Positions 1 to 8,611 of a stretch of 33,082 bases of DNA are shown in pieces (the stretch's first letter is position 1; each line of letters opens with the position of its first letter). Location of the stretch: the NCBI GenBank assembly GCA_903930765.1, contig CAIYZV010000240.1:1-33082 (forward strand). Reading direction: 5' to 3'. Under the pieces are notes generated by a model. That model was given only the letters and a program-made list of their open reading frames with translations. It did no database searches and had not been told where the DNA came from. The stretch is from an uncultured Pirellula sp. GTDB lineage: Bacteria; Planctomycetota; Planctomycetia; Pirellulales; Pirellulaceae. Made by a program: the position numbers and the translations under genes.

Positions 1-85
1 GCGCCGATGCGACCACACTCATTGCGCACAGTGCCCAACCACACAGTGCCCAACCACACAACAATGCTAAAGCCCAACGTTTCAC
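1..85 (-). CDS. N-terminus of an exported protein, cut by the window edge
   Basis: A reading frame starts with GTG at 83-85 on the minus strand and stays open to the left edge (28 codons). It reads M-K-R-W-A-L-A-L-L followed by a hydrophobic core and ends in V-V-A-S-A, a typical Sec signal peptide with a signal peptidase I type end. The core contains a duplicated 5-aa unit (CGWAL twice) encoded by a 15-bp tandem duplication at 27-56. A good promoter lies 60 bp upstream (148-177), which supports this short frame being a real gene. There is no clear SD; a G-rich stretch sits about 10 bases upstream. The mature protein is outside the window, so its function is unknown. Confidence 0.6.
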   Translation of the reverse strand, partial: MKRWALALLCGWALCGWALCAMSVVASA

Positions 86-147
86 TGGAAAATGCCCCGC
101 GAAATGGACGAACCGACCGGGTTCCCCCGGAGTAAGAACTACTTCGA

Positions 148-177
148 AGTATAATTCCTGCCCCGTGTCCCGCTCAA
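148..177 (-). promoter_or_regulatory. Sigma70-type promoter for the left-edge gene
   Basis: On the minus strand TTGAGC (-35, 172-177) is followed after 18 bases by TATACT (-10, 148-153), a 5/6 match. Transcription would start near 141, giving a leader of about 55 bases before the GTG at 85. It points at the partial gene 1-85. Confidence 0.6.
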
Positions 178-490
178 CCAAAAACCGCAACCCTTCCGCA
201 GTTTTCGCAAACTACCATCCAGAAGCCGGCCCACGCCACATTCCAGAGAAAAGGCCCAACAGATGGCCGGTGGAACGCCCCAAAAGCCAAAAACTAAGCC
301 ACCCGTCCTCACAATCGCCACCATCGATACCACGGGCGCCAGCGTGCAGCAGTGTGCCAACGTGCAGGTGCAAATCCCGTGGCCACCGAATAACACGCAC
401 ACAAAAGAAATCTGAGCTAGCAGAATGCCTAACCCGATGACGCGCTTCGCCCATATCGGATCGCGTCCGGTGCCTGTCGCAACAATGCAA

Positions 491-528
491 CAGCACCGCC
501 TCAAAGTCACAGCACCGCATCAAAGCCA
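491..528. repeat. 19-bp tandem duplication, two copies
   Basis: The unit beginning CAGCACCGC occupies 491-509 and again 510-528 with two mismatches. It lies in non-coding sequence. Confidence 0.7.
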
Positions 529-575
529 CCGCTTCTGTGTAGGCGGCACGTTCATGTTGACCAGCGACAACGGTA

Positions 576-620
576 GACCAGCAAAGCCCGTTGACCAGCA
601 AAGCCCGTTGACCAGCAAAG
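576..620. repeat. 17-bp tandem repeat, 2.6 copies
   Basis: The unit GACCAGCAAAGCCCGTT is found at 576-592 and 593-609, with a partial third copy at 610-620. The full copies are identical, so the array looks recent. Confidence 0.85.
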
Positions 621-737
621 AAGATCGACTCTTCGACCAAGGGCTCGAATCCAACGATTCGCTTACGAGAACCACCAAAACCATCCAGTCACTCGCCGCG
701 ATGAACTCTCGAAACAATGAGTTCACGCGACGTCTAA

Positions 738-785
738 TTCTTGCGGCGACTATTTCCTGCGGTGGCTATTTCTTGCGGTGGCGAA
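738..785. repeat. 16-bp tandem repeat, three copies
   Basis: Copies at 738-753, 754-769 and 770-785 share the pattern TTCYTGCGGYGRCKAW with a few substitutions. Two other non-coding arrays in this window (13683-13762 and 30689-30752) have the same unit length but unrelated sequence. Confidence 0.75.
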
Positions 786-1050
786 TCCGAGCTCGCATCC
801 GTCGCTTCTTTCGGCCAATCTTTCGCCGTCCTCGACCGGTCTTCTTTACGCCCACTGAACCACCCCTAACAACATCAAATCACTGGATTGAGATTCAAAA
901 ATTCTATTCCCCTCGTTCCTTCTCTCGGATCGGGTCGAGTAGCTTACCAGCCTCCCGAGAGCTGGACAAGTCCAAGAGGGCCAATCCACTCGGGCGAAAT
1001 CCCGGAAAAAAGGAGCCTTCGTTCCAGCCTCCCCTACCTCGAGCACCCGA

Positions 1051-4000
1051 TCATGGATTCGACTTGGTGGGAGGATCGCATTCCCGGATCCAAGCCCCAA
1101 AATCGGGGTGTAGGACCAAAACCGATAGGCGAACAGCCGTCTCGAGATCGGGGGTGCTGAGCGTTGCATAGTCGAACTCGCCACGCAAATCGGTGTAGCC
1201 GTCTTTGAAAAACCGCACTTTGCCATCCTGGTGCTTCGCGTAGACCTTGACGTAAGCTCCACTGGCAGGGCGTCGATCTGCCCCTACCTTTTCACCGGCG
1301 CTGGCGACCTGCAACCGACCCAGGGACGTGCTCATGTCCACGCTCAAAGAGTTCGAGTAGATCGGTAAACTTCGAACGAGCCCACCTGCAATCACCTCCA
1401 AAACGAGGTTCTTGTTCGCGAGCTCGGCCGGCACCTCCCAACGCTTGCGAACTACTTTGCCCGAGGATTCCACCGCAACCAATTCCGTGCGGTTCGGTTC
1501 GATGACCGCTTGCACGGAACTCGACGCAGGCATGAACGGATTCCGGCTGAACATCAGTTCGACATCCATCAAGTAGTAGTTGAGCCGTACGTTGTCGACG
1601 TTCTTAAATTCGAACCAGACCACCCCCTCCTCTCGAACGACATCGAGACTCGGCAGGATCGCTGCGCTCCGTTCCATCTCCCTTTCTCGAGCATCGTTCA
1701 AGGTTCGCTGGGATGGATCGAGAGGACGCTCGACACCGGTATCTTGGGTGGCTACATCACTCTGTATCCGAGCATCCCTGGCTCGTACCTGATCATGGAT
1801 CAATACAAACCATTCTCTCCATCGAGGTACAGGGTACTCGAGATAACGGCTGGCGATTTCATTGGACCGCTCAAAGCCTCCAGTTCTCATTCCCAAGTAC
1901 GCATCAAAGTAGTCGTATTGAATAGCACCCTCAGTCGAATCCCTAAGCTCCTCGCGCGAAACTTTAGCAAAATGCTCGAGCGCTTCGTCGATTCGGTTTT
2001 GTGCGATGAGGTAGTAAACCACTGACAATCGCTGGCGCGACAACGGTTTTGCACGATACGAAAAAATCTGCATGAGTTGCCGATACTTGAACGCCATATC
2101 GTCATTAAGAATCACATGCTCGCGTCCTAATCGATGGCTTCGAGCGACCACGAGTGGACGAAAATCCAGATGCTCGTATTTCATTCTCGACTCAACATCG
2201 GCGGTCAATAGATCCGACCGGAAAACCGGTCCCACTTGACCGACAACCCTCTCGCTCGCTTCGAGGTACTCTCGAATCCTTTTGGGATTGTCGTGGAGCA
2301 GTCCGTAGCCCCAGAGAGTGTCATGGTACACGCCCAATTGCTCAAGCCGATCGAGAACGGCCCCCCAGAAATCTTTGTCTCGCATTCGCCATGCGATCGC
2401 GTTCAGATCAATCTTTGCGAAATTCACCTTTTCTAATGCCGCGAGGACTTGTTCGTTGCTTCCCCATGATGCCACATACGCCCAGGAGGAGTCGTCGACC
2501 ACTGAGGGTCGCTCCAATACCTTCAGCTTGGAGGAGTCTTGATGCGCTACAATCTTTCCATCGCTCGATGCTCGCGCACCATAGCATGTGAACTCACCTG
2601 CGATTGGAAAATAAAACACATGGGATACTTCCTGAGTTGTGAACGGTGCCAACTCCAATTCCTTGACCGTGACCGTGCGTCCCCCTTCCAATGCAATGGC
2701 CCCTTGCGGAACCTGCATGAGGATTTGAATCCGCACGCCATTGCCCGTAGGGTTTGTCATCACAACCCGATCGCGATAGGGAACGCCCACGACCAGCGAT
2801 TGGCGATCAACCGCCTTGGCAGTGTTGTCTTCGGAGGCCAAGTAGACGTTTTCACTGAGCAATAATGTAGCGGGCTCTTTCGATGCCTCGACCGGAACAA
2901 TCCCTTGCAAATAAACAAGGCACCTGCCTGACTTCTTCAGTACCCATCGGCCTTCTTCGATTTCCAAGGTTCCTGCTTGCGGATCGAGGGGCAACCCCAA
3001 CAGCCCCAAAGCCATCAACGCTTCATTCGTGTTTCGCGCCGCCAAATGCAGATTCTCTGAAAGGAACGAATCACCCTCCGTTTGCTTCAAGTAATCCAAC
3101 CAATACGAACTGGGCTGGATCAGCGACGCCACTTGATTTTCCAATGGCACTCGATAGTACTGGCTCTCGGCCCATTTCTTCGTGGATTCAAGCCGCTTGA
3201 ACAGATCGGCTTGACGGTTCAATTCGACTCTGTCCCTACCTCGTCGCGAGAGAACCCGGCCCAACTTGGTATCGTCGTCTGCTGCCGCTCCTTTCTCTTT
3301 CTTCGCGAACTTGGATTCCTCACTGCGGCTGAGCGCATCCACTCTGCTATTGTCCATTTTCAACCCGAGCCCATTTTCAACAGCTAACGCCTCTTGCTCG
3401 ACTCCTAAACTGTCATAAAACGCATCCTTACCACCCGAGCCAGGCATGCTTGCTGGTTTGGCGCCCAAATCCGAGGTCACTGTTCCCCCCACCGGAAATC
3501 TTCCTAGATCCTCGGATCTTCCACCTCCCATTCCTCCAGCTCCACCTCCGGGGACTCCATTACCCGGTGGTTGCCCACTCGCACGACCACCCATCCCACC
3601 GAAGCGACTCCCCTCGCCCAATCGTTCCTCCATCATGAATCGACTCTTGTCCTGGCCTGTGGCCCCCATCGAACCACCCGCAGAAACTCCGTCCGCGAAT
3701 TCAGTGCTCAACAAGCTCGAGCGCAGGGATTGAGCGAACCACAAGCCTTGTATTTGCGGTGATATCGGATTAGCGGTTAGCTGATCCTGCAACCAACGCA
3801 ACGTCCCCGGTCGCTTTGCGTCGATACGTTTGGCCAGTAAAACACGCTCGGCCGCGTTGAGTTGCAACCACTTCCAAGGCTCCGTGTACTTGGCAAGCTC
3901 CCGATCGAGCAACCAATCATCCAGGAACTGCTTGGGCATCTTGCTCTCAAGGTGCGGGCGAACCACCTTCTCGAAGAACATGGGATCATGGAACTTCAAG

Positions 4001-7000
4001 AACAGATGGAGTTCATGACACGCCATATCGTTGTAGCGATCCATTTTTTGAACATCGCTCAGACCGTTCCACCCCTTCAAGAAGTCGAACTTGCGGAACT
4101 CGCTTGGGTCGCCGAGGATTCCTTGCAACATCGGCATGACTTCCCCGATCGACGCATACATTCGGATCTTGGTCATGCCAACATCTCCCAAATCAAGCCG
4201 CTCACCGCCCGGATAAGCGATCACGGAATCCTTTTGAGAGAAATGCTGTTGCAACTCCAGTGACTGGGGCAACCTGCGATCTCGCAGCACCCGCTCCTTC
4301 GCCAGCGGCAATCCGATCCGACGCGATGCGGCCATCGTCGGATGTACGGCAACCACCAACAAACTGGTCAATCCTTCAAAGGCATCGCGATCGAGTTCAA
4401 TGATCCCATTCGTGTCCGATTTCAAGTTGGGAACGATCAAGCTCGCACGTTGCAGAAATTCATAATCCCTCGACAAGTCCTGTACGACGATGGACGAGGA
4501 AGGATCAACGCCGCGCGGTGATGGGACTGGCGCATTTGCGGCCTGCTTTTGATCTAGAATCGCATCGCCAGCTTGGGCTTCGCGGCTCTCGTTGCGAGTA
4601 ACGGACAACTCCCATGGATTCAACAGCACGCTAGGATGCGGCAACAAACTCCCCAAAATCGGCTTGGACAACTGACGAGCCAATACGTACTGGTACTCCT
4701 CATCGAGTTGCATCGAGTCCACATAAAAACTCAGCTGACGGTTGCGTTCGATCGCGGGGGAATCCACGCGGTAGCTGGGGCCTTGCCAGCCCTCTGAGAC
4801 AGGATGCTCATACGCTGTACCCAACACATGAACTCGTCCGAGTTCCACATCACCGGCCACATGAATCCTGATCTTGTTACCGTCGGCTTCAATCTTTTCA
4901 ATCCGAATCGGATCGTAATAGCTTCGCCACAACGTTCGAGTCTTGCCGACCAACATCCCGTCCCGTTCATCTCCCGATGCAACCCAAAGGGCACAGGCCG
5001 CTCCCGTTCGATGATCGGTGAGCGAATAATTTCCCGCCTCGAGTTGAGTGATGCGTATCCCTCCTCCTTCCTTAGCAACACGATCCGAACGATCATTGCA
5101 CGGAATGCCCCCTCGCACTTCCATCAAAGTGAATCGCTGCGAGTTGAGCATGACCGCATCCCCTCCGACCCACTGCATCCGATCTGCGGGATCGATGAGG
5201 GTGGCAGGCAATCGAATCTCTTCCCCAGCGAGCGCGTGCACGCGTTCGGGCCAATCGGACTGGGTCTTTCGCAAATCGAATTCGCGGCGCGGCATGCCCG
5301 CTCCGGAAACCCAAAAACGCTCCACACCTGCCATGGGACCCAACCCGATCACTCCCGAAGCATCGGAGGCCAATCGAACACTTCGGATCCCAGCGGTACC
5401 GACCATCTTGACCTCGAGCTGAACAGCAACGCGCGCATGAGGCTCCCCGTTTCTTCCTCGCAACTCCAACGAGTACCCTTGCTCGGTCCGGCTCAAGTAA
5501 AAATCATGGACATGCCCTGTCTTTGCAATTTCGTTGACCGATACCCGGTGCTTGGCTTCCAGCAACTGATCGGAGTTCGTGCGCAGGCTGAGAAGTTTGC
5601 CGCGAAGCGTCCACTCGAGCGTCCACAATCGAGGCGGCACCAAGAAGGATTGAACCAGTTCGTTCGCTTCCGTGAGCTTTAGATTGCTGAAGACCTGCGT
5701 CGATGCTATTCCCTCGATATCGGTCGTCGTGACCGCCAACTCGACCTCCTTCAATTCATCGAGAGGGATGGGTCGTCCATGACTCAACAAGCGCGGCCGA
5801 ACCACGATCGCCGATCGCGAGCCGGAGAGGATCGACTGCGGCTCGACCAAGAACGATGCACGCAATTCATTGGATTCGCCGAGATGGTTGAATTGCTCCA
5901 TCACCGCGAAATTCTCATCCACCAACACTATCGATTTCAACCGCGTCGCGTCGTCGTACGGGATCAAAATGACGCCCGATTCGTCGGGCGAAAACTCCCG
6001 TTCCCCCAGCAGGATCCTGGCCGATGGCACAGGAGCCCCATCTGCATTCACGATCTTGATCAAGTGCCCGGCGTACGAGGTCGTTTGTAGGGTCTGCAAA
6101 TGCCCTTTTTGGATCAGCGCTCGACTGCGCTGACCCCCGGCCAAGCATTCGATAACCCAGACCCCTGTTCCTTCAAGCTCCGGCAGTTCGATCGATTCGC
6201 GATGACGGCGATCGGATTTCTGCCCATACTCGAAACGTCGTTCCATGTTTGCGACCACCCCATCGAGATCGATCGCGGTGGAGATTGGTGTCGATTGCCG
6301 ACGCAATATGTTGCGAGCATTGAGACGGTAAATCCGCACCAATAGTTCGGGCGTGTTCTTTAGCTCCAACTCCACTCGGACTCGGTCGGTAGGACGATAA
6401 AACGATGCATTGGTCGGCAGAAACTTGACTTCGATCCGAGATGCTAGCTCACGTTGCTCCTCGGCACCTAACTGCAAGTAATACGCTTTGATGTCGCCGA
6501 TCCCATACAGGATCTTCGTCATCGCAAAAATCTTCCTGAGGTAGTCGCTGTTGAGATACTTCGCAAACTCGTTGTAGTCTTTATCTGCTTGAAAAAAATG
6601 TTCCAGGTAGCGAGCGACCAGCGGCACATCATCTCCGATAGGCCGCAACGTCGCATCCACTGGGAAATTGGCTGAGAAATCCACATGCGGACGCCCCTCA
6701 TTGCGTCTCATGAACTCTGGCGCACAGATCGGCCGATGGCTGGGCAATTGCAAGTAACGCAGGAACCGCTCCCGATCCATAACGCCAATCTTCTCATCCA
6801 ACGCTAGCCGCTGGTAGAGCACCGCGGCTATCAAACTATTGTGAACCTCAGGTAGTCCGACTACCAACTCCTCGAGCTTCGCCAAATGCGCTCGCCTCGT
6901 CTCAGGATCTTGGATCGATTGATCATCAGACGGTCGCGTTCGGCGAACCAACTCGTGAACAAAGGCTCCACTCTGAGCGAGCGACGGGATCTTTTCTCGA

Positions 7001-7740
7001 AGCGTCTGAAGTTGCACTACGGTCAATTCGCGATGGATCGGTGCCCAACCGAACCCTTGCGAATCCTGCGCCAACAACTCTTCGGCAAGCCGATCGACCA
7101 GCTTCGGCACATCCGAGCGACGGATGCGGGAAATCCATATCCGCAAGTCTTGAATGTTTGTGACCTTGGAAAGGACATGCGGCAACAGCGCATCCTCAAT
7201 CTGACCGACTCCTCCTTGCACCTGCATCATGGAATCCACAATCGCATCCCAATCGAACACATTCGGAGCCAGTGACGTTGGAAGCTCGGCTGCTTCGTCT
7301 CTTTGTGGCGATGGGTGCGAAACTTGAATCCCGAACTCGCGCTGCAAATACTCCAAGGTTGCCCGCGCCTGCTTGGGATACTCCAACAGCATCTGCCGTG
7401 TCATCATCTGCTTGGCCAATCCCGGTTTGTAAATCCAAGCGTTGCCAATCTTGCCAATCCAAGCGTCCAAGTAGCCTCGTGCGTCTGCAATGCGGGATTC
7501 GTTCTGCGCGTGAAGCGTGTGATAGTAGAAATACTCTTCCGTGTCCGGAATCAATTCCGTAAGCAAGACACCTCGATCTTCGGCAAGAGCAAAGCGCTCT
7601 GAAAAACTACTCGGTTGAGTTACGCGAGGGGAAACACCCATGCCATCCGACTGGGCAAATCCAATCCTTGCGACAGAGCCCCAGCACAAACATCCAAAAA
7701 GCCCGATTTGAACCGCCTTGCTCGTCCAACTCATCATCAC
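1051..7740 (-). CDS. Giant secreted protein with macroglobulin-type (MG/A2M-like) domains
   Basis: A single 2229-aa frame. The N-terminus has a hydrophobic segment ending in G-F-A-Q-S, a likely signal peptide, so the protein is probably exported. Three ATG codons stand in a row at the start, and the SD is weak. Around residues 435-560 the sequence (YRPTDRVRVELEL, then GVWVIECLAGGQRSRALIQKG) resembles the MG2-type beta-sandwich of bacterial alpha-2-macroglobulins. I find no CxEQ thioester motif, so covalent protease trapping is unlikely. Residues about 1360-1410 are a Gly/Met-rich low-complexity linker. The last 70 residues hold a second conserved-looking segment (YVKVYAKHQDGKVRFFKDGY). Function is unknown; a structural or protective role at the cell surface is a guess. 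It is divergent from the gene at 8122. Confidence 0.8.
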   Translation of the reverse strand: MMMSWTSKAVQIGLFGCLCWGSVARIGFAQSDGMGVSPRVTQPSSFSERFALAEDRGVLLTELIPDTEEYFYYHTLHAQNESRIADARGYLDAWIGKIGNAWIYKPGLAKQMMTRQMLLEYPKQARATLEYLQREFGIQVSHPSPQRDEAAELPTSLAPNVFDWDAIVDSMMQVQGGVGQIEDALLPHVLSKVTNIQDLRIWISRIRRSDVPKLVDRLAEELLAQDSQGFGWAPIHRELTVVQLQTLREKIPSLAQSGAFVHELVRRTRPSDDQSIQDPETRRAHLAKLEELVVGLPEVHNSLIAAVLYQRLALDEKIGVMDRERFLRYLQLPSHRPICAPEFMRRNEGRPHVDFSANFPVDATLRPIGDDVPLVARYLEHFFQADKDYNEFAKYLNSDYLRKIFAMTKILYGIGDIKAYYLQLGAEEQRELASRIEVKFLPTNASFYRPTDRVRVELELKNTPELLVRIYRLNARNILRRQSTPISTAIDLDGVVANMERRFEYGQKSDRRHRESIELPELEGTGVWVIECLAGGQRSRALIQKGHLQTLQTTSYAGHLIKIVNADGAPVPSARILLGEREFSPDESGVILIPYDDATRLKSIVLVDENFAVMEQFNHLGESNELRASFLVEPQSILSGSRSAIVVRPRLLSHGRPIPLDELKEVELAVTTTDIEGIASTQVFSNLKLTEANELVQSFLVPPRLWTLEWTLRGKLLSLRTNSDQLLEAKHRVSVNEIAKTGHVHDFYLSRTEQGYSLELRGRNGEPHARVAVQLEVKMVGTAGIRSVRLASDASGVIGLGPMAGVERFWVSGAGMPRREFDLRKTQSDWPERVHALAGEEIRLPATLIDPADRMQWVGGDAVMLNSQRFTLMEVRGGIPCNDRSDRVAKEGGGIRITQLEAGNYSLTDHRTGAACALWVASGDERDGMLVGKTRTLWRSYYDPIRIEKIEADGNKIRIHVAGDVELGRVHVLGTAYEHPVSEGWQGPSYRVDSPAIERNRQLSFYVDSMQLDEEYQYVLARQLSKPILGSLLPHPSVLLNPWELSVTRNESREAQAGDAILDQKQAANAPVPSPRGVDPSSSIVVQDLSRDYEFLQRASLIVPNLKSDTNGIIELDRDAFEGLTSLLVVAVHPTMAASRRIGLPLAKERVLRDRRLPQSLELQQHFSQKDSVIAYPGGERLDLGDVGMTKIRMYASIGEVMPMLQGILGDPSEFRKFDFLKGWNGLSDVQKMDRYNDMACHELHLFLKFHDPMFFEKVVRPHLESKMPKQFLDDWLLDRELAKYTEPWKWLQLNAAERVLLAKRIDAKRPGTLRWLQDQLTANPISPQIQGLWFAQSLRSSLLSTEFADGVSAGGSMGATGQDKSRFMMEERLGEGSRFGGMGGRASGQPPGNGVPGGGAGGMGGGRSEDLGRFPVGGTVTSDLGAKPASMPGSGGKDAFYDSLGVEQEALAVENGLGLKMDNSRVDALSRSEESKFAKKEKGAAADDDTKLGRVLSRRGRDRVELNRQADLFKRLESTKKWAESQYYRVPLENQVASLIQPSSYWLDYLKQTEGDSFLSENLHLAARNTNEALMALGLLGLPLDPQAGTLEIEEGRWVLKKSGRCLVYLQGIVPVEASKEPATLLLSENVYLASEDNTAKAVDRQSLVVGVPYRDRVVMTNPTGNGVRIQILMQVPQGAIALEGGRTVTVKELELAPFTTQEVSHVFYFPIAGEFTCYGARASSDGKIVAHQDSSKLKVLERPSVVDDSSWAYVASWGSNEQVLAALEKVNFAKIDLNAIAWRMRDKDFWGAVLDRLEQLGVYHDTLWGYGLLHDNPKRIREYLEASERVVGQVGPVFRSDLLTADVESRMKYEHLDFRPLVVARSHRLGREHVILNDDMAFKYRQLMQIFSYRAKPLSRQRLSVVYYLIAQNRIDEALEHFAKVSREELRDSTEGAIQYDYFDAYLGMRTGGFERSNEIASRYLEYPVPRWREWFVLIHDQVRARDARIQSDVATQDTGVERPLDPSQRTLNDAREREMERSAAILPSLDVVREEGVVWFEFKNVDNVRLNYYLMDVELMFSRNPFMPASSSVQAVIEPNRTELVAVESSGKVVRKRWEVPAELANKNLVLEVIAGGLVRSLPIYSNSLSVDMSTSLGRLQVASAGEKVGADRRPASGAYVKVYAKHQDGKVRFFKDGYTDLRGEFDYATLSTPDLETAVRLSVLVLHPDFGAWIRECDPPTKSNP

Positions 7741-8121
7741 GTCTCGCTATTCAATGGAAAGGTCGCGGCTGCCGTAATTAGGAAGCAGCCACGATCCTCG
7801 TCGACGAACCTGTTTTTTGACAAACCAATCGTACACCACAAAGGGACACAATCACCATCAAAGATGGCTACCAACGCTGTGAGGATAGACGTACCACGAG
7901 CCAACCGGTTCCAGAATCCGCATCACTCCCAGAAAAACTATCCCTGACTTTTCGGGATGCATCCCACTCCAGTGGTGGGCATCCCCCCCGCCAGGGATGT
8001 CCATTTGGAGCGATTGTTCCGCCATGGACACCGGTCAAAATTACGAATTTGCAAAAAGCCTGACACTTAAAACTCACGCCCATGGTTCGAAACCTAGGGT
8101 TCCACTGCGCGGAGGTACGCC
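7741..8121. other. Divergent intergenic region with inverted repeats
   Basis: This 381-bp gap separates the giant gene (-) from the Hpt-like gene (+) and must hold both promoters. A TTGACA at 7817-7822 (+) has no good -10 at the right distance, so I do not call a promoter. It contains a hairpin at 7767-7790 (GGCTGC/GCAGCC, 12-base loop), which would be in the leader of the giant gene, and a larger inverted repeat at 7954-7985. Confidence 0.6.
7954..7985. repeat. 32-bp imperfect inverted repeat
   Basis: Outer arms GGGATGC (7954-7960) and GCATCCC (7979-7985) are perfectly complementary. Inner arms CCACT and AGTGG lie between them with a 3x3 mismatch. The left arm also forms a 12-bp perfect palindrome, GGGATGCATCCC (7954-7965). 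It sits 137 bp upstream of the GTG at 8122. It could be an operator or an RNA hairpin. Confidence 0.6.
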
Positions 8122-8490
8122 GTGGACGATTCCGTTCAGGAAGATTCCGTTCAGGACTTTCCGGCCGTCCAAGCGTTGTTCGCACACTCGTTCACTATCG
8201 AGACCCATCACGTGATTACCGATCCGCAACAAATCCATCGAGAGCTTCGAGACGAACTACAACGGCTCAATGCCTACGCGCTTCGAGGCGATGCGTTGGC
8301 CGTCGCCAGCGTCGCCTATCGCATGCGTCACCTAGCCGAAGCTCACGGATTAGAAGTCGTTGAAAAAGGGGCGGCCAGAATCGAAGAATCGGCCCGCAAG
8401 AACAACGTCAATCAGTTTCTATCCGAGATCAATCTACTGGACCATCAAGTCCGATGGTTCGTGCAATCTGGCAACCAAGCCGTCTCGTAA
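8122..8490 (+). CDS. Small helical protein resembling an Hpt domain without its histidine
   Basis: The frame encodes 122 aa. The GTG start is fixed by GGAGG at 8111-8115, six bases upstream, one of the best SD sites in the window. Residues about 38-118 have the heptad pattern and turn of a histidine-phosphotransfer four-helix bundle (RLNAYALRGDALAVASVAYRM, then GLEVVEKGAARIEESARKNN, which resembles LGA..LA..LE.AAR.GD in Hpt domains). Where Hpt proteins have A-H-T-L-K-G, this one has A-Y-R-M-R-H, so the phosphoacceptor position appears to be Tyr. If the match is right it is a non-catalytic binding module. Residues 2-10 carry a 5-aa duplication (DSVQE, DSVQD). It converges on der. Confidence 0.75.
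   Translation: MDDSVQEDSVQDFPAVQALFAHSFTIETHHVITDPQQIHRELRDELQRLNAYALRGDALAVASVAYRMRHLAEAHGLEVVEKGAARIEESARKNNVNQFLSEINLLDHQVRWFVQSGNQAVS
8128..8157. repeat. 15-bp in-frame tandem duplication
   Basis: GATTCCGTTCAGGAA at 8128-8142 is repeated at 8143-8157 with one change. It duplicates DSVQE at the N-terminus of the Hpt-like protein. Confidence 0.85.
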
Positions 8491-8611
8491 CGGCGAATCG
8501 CTTCGAGTGGTCTAGCTTCCGAAACGATGCCAGAATCCAGCCGTCTGGGTGCACGAAGCCAGCCCCAAAGCAGCAAGCCCCGTGCAACGCATCGACGCAC
8601 TGCTCAACGTA

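Larger units (their letters stand above)
86..1050. other. Gene-free interval with short tandem repeats
   Basis: Apart from the promoter at 148-177 I find no convincing gene here. Long open frames exist (for example 425-1171, +), but their translations are rich in R, S and P, have no recognisable domain and run antisense into the end of the large gene at 1051. The interval carries three tandem repeat arrays (491-528, 576-620, 738-785), which suggests drifting non-coding sequence. Confidence 0.55.

Noticed and set aside
425-1171. A 248-codon plus-strand open frame
   Set aside because: The translation is R/S/P-rich with no domain, includes the tandem repeats, and its end is antisense to the conserved C-terminus of the giant gene.
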